From Clostridia bacterium (GTDB lineage Bacteria > Bacillota > Clostridia > Christensenellales > Aristaeellaceae), in the NCBI GenBank assembly GCA_017936765.1, contig JAGBEX010000014.1, positions 1 to 64,000 of the forward strand: DNA of 64,000 nucleotides, written 5' to 3'. Below, one piece after another: positions 61,938 through 64,000 of this stretch. The first letter of the stretch is position 1; the number at the start of each line of letters is the position of its first letter. The position numbers and the translations under genes are program-made. The notes below the pieces were generated by a model. That model was not told where the DNA came from and did no database searches. It worked only from the letters and a program-made list of their open reading frames with translations.

Positions 61938-63285
61938 CGACTTCTTTGAACCACTTTCTTTGGAAAATCAGGAACGATATGATGAGGAAGAGCGTCATCA
62001 GCAGCCAGGTGACCGGCTCGGTGATGCACACGCCGATGAATCCCCACCGTGGGATGAACAGGGCAACGGCCAGCAGCTTCATGGCCAGCTCGATGAAGCT
62101 GGACAGCACGGGGATGATCTTGTGTCCCATGGCCTGCATGGTGTTGCGCAGGCAGAACAGCACGCCCAGCACCGGGTACAGCACGCAGTTGATGCGCAGG
62201 CTCACCACGCCGTTGTGCAGCACATCCGGGTCGGTGGTGCCGGTGGTGAAGCGGAGCAGCGCCTTGCCAAAGAGGAACAGGACGCTGGCGGCGAACACGC
62301 ACCAGATGATCTCCAGGGTGATGGCGGTGCGGATGGCGGGACGTACGCGGTGGACTTTCTTTGCGCCCCAGTTCTGCCCGATGAAGGTCATGTTGGCCAC
62401 CGACAGGCTGATGATGGGCTGGAGCATCATGATCAACAGGCGGCGGGCGGAGGAATGGGCGGTGATGTACATTTCGCCCAGCAGGTTGGCGGCGCTCTGG
62501 AAGATCACCGTGCCAAACTCCACCACGATGGACATCATAGCCAGGGAGCCGCCGCTGAGCAGCAGGGTGACCACCAGCTTGCCCGGGACACGGAGGTCTT
62601 CCTTGCGGGGCAGGTATTCGCGGTAATTCTTCCACACATAGCAGCCGCTGAGCAGGGTGGCGGTCAGCTGGGCAAGCACGGTGGCCAGCGCGGCACCGCC
62701 GATGCCCATGTCCCAGACCCACACCAGCAGAATGTCCAGCAGCACGTTCAGCAGGCTGGAGATGATGAGAAACACCAGCGGGGTGCGGCTGTTGCCCACC
62801 GCACGCAGGATGGACGCGAACATATTGTACGCAATGGTGACAGGGATGCCGGCACAGATGATGGAAATGTAGGCGAAGGACTGCTCGAAGATGTCGGCGG
62901 GGGTGTTCATCAGCCCCAGCAGGGGACGCAGAAAGGTGAGCGACAGCGTGGGGATGATGATGCCTGCGATGAGGTTCAGCTCCATCATGCCTGCCACGGC
63001 CCTGCGCATCTGCCTGGGGTCGCCTGCGCCGAAGCGCTGGGTCACAATGATGCCGTAGCCGTTGTTCAGGTCGCAGGCAAAGTCCACGATCATGGAATAG
63101 AGCGACACGGTGGCGCCGATGGCGGCAATGGCGTGATCGCCCAGGCGGTAGCCCACCACCATGGTATCCACCACATTGTACAGCTGCTGGAACAGGTTGC
63201 CGATGAGCAGCGGCAGCGCAAAGGCAAGCAGGTGGCGGACGATGGAACCCTGGGTCATATCCCGGATATAGGCGGCTTTCTTCAT
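61921..63285 (-). CDS. MATE-family efflux transporter
   Basis: 454 residues with twelve predicted helices. ALPLLIGNLFQQLYNVVDTMVVGYRLG is the family N-terminal motif. By family it exports drugs or metabolites with Na+ or H+ exchange. The start is the ATG at 63285 after GAGGTG; the longer upstream frame includes the promoter. Divergent from the dehydrogenase gene. Substrate unknown. Confidence 0.95.
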   Translation of the reverse strand: MKKAAYIRDMTQGSIVRHLLAFALPLLIGNLFQQLYNVVDTMVVGYRLGDHAIAAIGATVSLYSMIVDFACDLNNGYGIIVTQRFGAGDPRQMRRAVAGMMELNLIAGIIIPTLSLTFLRPLLGLMNTPADIFEQSFAYISIICAGIPVTIAYNMFASILRAVGNSRTPLVFLIISSLLNVLLDILLVWVWDMGIGGAALATVLAQLTATLLSGCYVWKNYREYLPRKEDLRVPGKLVVTLLLSGGSLAMMSIVVEFGTVIFQSAANLLGEMYITAHSSARRLLIMMLQPIISLSVANMTFIGQNWGAKKVHRVRPAIRTAITLEIIWCVFAASVLFLFGKALLRFTTGTTDPDVLHNGVVSLRINCVLYPVLGVLFCLRNTMQAMGHKIIPVLSSFIELAMKLLAVALFIPRWGFIGVCITEPVTWLLMTLFLIISFLIFQRKWFKEVESLTA

Positions 63286-63321
63286 AAGCACCTCAGGTGT
63301 GGTCGGATTGATACGGTGGGT

Positions 63322-63350
63322 ATTATAGGCGATTTGTGGGGTGAAGTCAA
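63322..63350 (-). promoter_or_regulatory. Promoter of the MATE gene
   Basis: On the minus strand TTGACT (63345-63350), 17-bp spacer, TATAAT (63322-63327). Confidence 0.8.
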
Positions 63351-63361
63351 TCGTTTGCGTG

Positions 63362-63390
63362 TTGACAGGGGAGCGGACAATCGGTAAAAT
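63362..63390 (+). promoter_or_regulatory. Promoter of the Gfo/Idh/MocA gene
   Basis: TTGACA (63362-63367), 17-bp spacer, TAAAAT (63385-63390), followed by AGGAGGG before the ATG. Confidence 0.75.
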
Positions 63391-63423
63391 ACAAAGCAAA
63401 TGATCCGTTCAGGAGGGTTGAAC

Positions 63424-64000
63424 ATGAATATTGCGATTCTTGGTGCGGGCGCCATTGCCCGATCCATGGCCAAAACCGTGCGGGGCATGAAGCAGCGCGG
63501 GCAGGACGTGGAACTGTATGCGGTTGCCTCACGCGATCTGACGAAGGCGCAGGCCTTTGCCCAGGAGGAAGGCGTGCTGCGCGCCTATGGCTCCTATGAG
63601 GAGATGCTCCGGGACGACGCGGTGGACCTGGTGTATGTGGCCACGCCCCATTCTCACCACGCGGAACACATGAAGCTGTGCCTGGAGCATGGCCGGGCCA
63701 TTCTGTGCGAGAAGGCCTTTACCGGCAACGCCCGCCAGGCCGAAGAGGTGCTTGCCCTGGCCAAAGAGAAGGGTGTGTTTCTCACCGAGGCCATCTGGAC
63801 CCGGTATATGCCCTCCAGGGAGATCATCAACGGGCTGATCGCGGAGGGCGCCATTGGCACGCCGAAGCTGCTCACGGCCAACTTGGGCTATGGCATGATG
63901 GACAAGGAGCGCATCTTCAAGCCGGAGCTGGCGGGCGGCGCGCTGCTGGACCTGGGCGTGTATGTGCTGAACTTTGCCTCCATGGTCTTTGGTGACGACG
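63424..64000 (+). CDS. Gfo/Idh/MocA-family oxidoreductase, 3' end cut by window
   Basis: 192 residues are visible. The NAD(P)-binding motif ILGAGAIARSMAKTV opens the protein, and the family signature VATPHSHHAEHMKLCLEHGRAILCEKAFTGN (with the catalytic EK lysine) follows at ~75-105. The C-terminal beta-sheet domain begins before the window ends (GGALLDLGVYVLNFA). It probably oxidises a sugar or dihydrodiol; the substrate is unknown. AGGAGGG precedes the ATG. Confidence 0.93.
   Translation, partial: MNIAILGAGAIARSMAKTVRGMKQRGQDVELYAVASRDLTKAQAFAQEEGVLRAYGSYEEMLRDDAVDLVYVATPHSHHAEHMKLCLEHGRAILCEKAFTGNARQAEEVLALAKEKGVFLTEAIWTRYMPSREIINGLIAEGAIGTPKLLTANLGYGMMDKERIFKPELAGGALLDLGVYVLNFASMVFGDD

Overview
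The window looks like a chromosomal segment of an anaerobic, probably intestinal member of the Clostridia (Bacillota). The evidence is a glycogen operon with both glgC and the Firmicutes-type paralogue glgD, a T-box leader, a two-subunit iron-sulfur L-serine dehydratase, a citramalate synthase, an M23 protein of SpoIIQ type, a SpoIID-domain protein and a choloylglycine (bile salt) hydrolase. The core is GC-rich. The stretch from about 15.1 to 18.9 kb is visibly more AT-rich. The species cannot be named from the sequence alone.

Layout. 1-12.4 kb is alpha-glucan use: the 3' part of glycogen phosphorylase, decayed gene fragments, then a LacI-controlled operon (regulator, cytoplasmic neopullulanase-like GH13, sugar-binding protein, two maltose-type permeases, secreted GH13 lipoprotein) and a secreted candidate starch-binding protein. 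A perfect promoter with a palindromic operator heads the operon, and a second operator copy lies inside the first permease gene. No ABC ATPase is encoded here, so a shared one elsewhere is implied. 12.4-21.5 kb is accessory DNA around cstA: a decayed DUF262 gene, cstA under a T-box, then an array of small modifying-enzyme genes (nucleotidyltransferase, acetyltransferases, Nudix, DJ-1-like, NTF2-like), several of them broken, then a strongly structured untranslated stretch, a small TnpW-like gene and a large serine recombinase. This looks like an eroding integrative element.

21.5-28.5 kb holds an ECF sigma/anti-sigma pair, cimA, a HAD hydrolase next to a GH3 enzyme, and a SpoIIQ-like M23 protein with a 59-residue membrane protein before it. 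28.7-35.2 kb is the glycogen synthesis operon glgB-glgC-glgD-glgA. GlgB and GlgA carry unusual Lys/Arg/Ala/Pro-rich tails, and the intercistronic gaps carry perfect hairpins. 35.3-48.8 kb carries an AraC regulator, a SpoIID protein with eight SH3 repeats, TrmN6, TspO, a BaiN-type flavoprotein, Tex, an ABC exporter, a GH26 enzyme and a GT2 glycosyltransferase.

48.9-64 kb carries a membrane diguanylate cyclase, a Tat-exported redox/FMN-binding protein, a bile salt hydrolase-family enzyme, an IclR-eda-kdgK operon for 2-keto-3-deoxygluconate, a divergent serine dehydratase, aroA-aroC-pheA, a tRNA-Arg(ACG), a MATE transporter and the start of a Gfo/Idh/MocA dehydrogenase.

Together the genes describe a bacterium that breaks starch down outside and inside the cell, stores glucose as glycogen and recovers it by phosphorolysis. 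It also ferments sugar acids and serine to pyruvate and meets bile acids. The most unusual signals are the basic tails on GlgA and GlgB, the hairpin cluster read in frame at the start of the second permease, the T-box on cstA, and the structured RNA candidate beside the recombinase.
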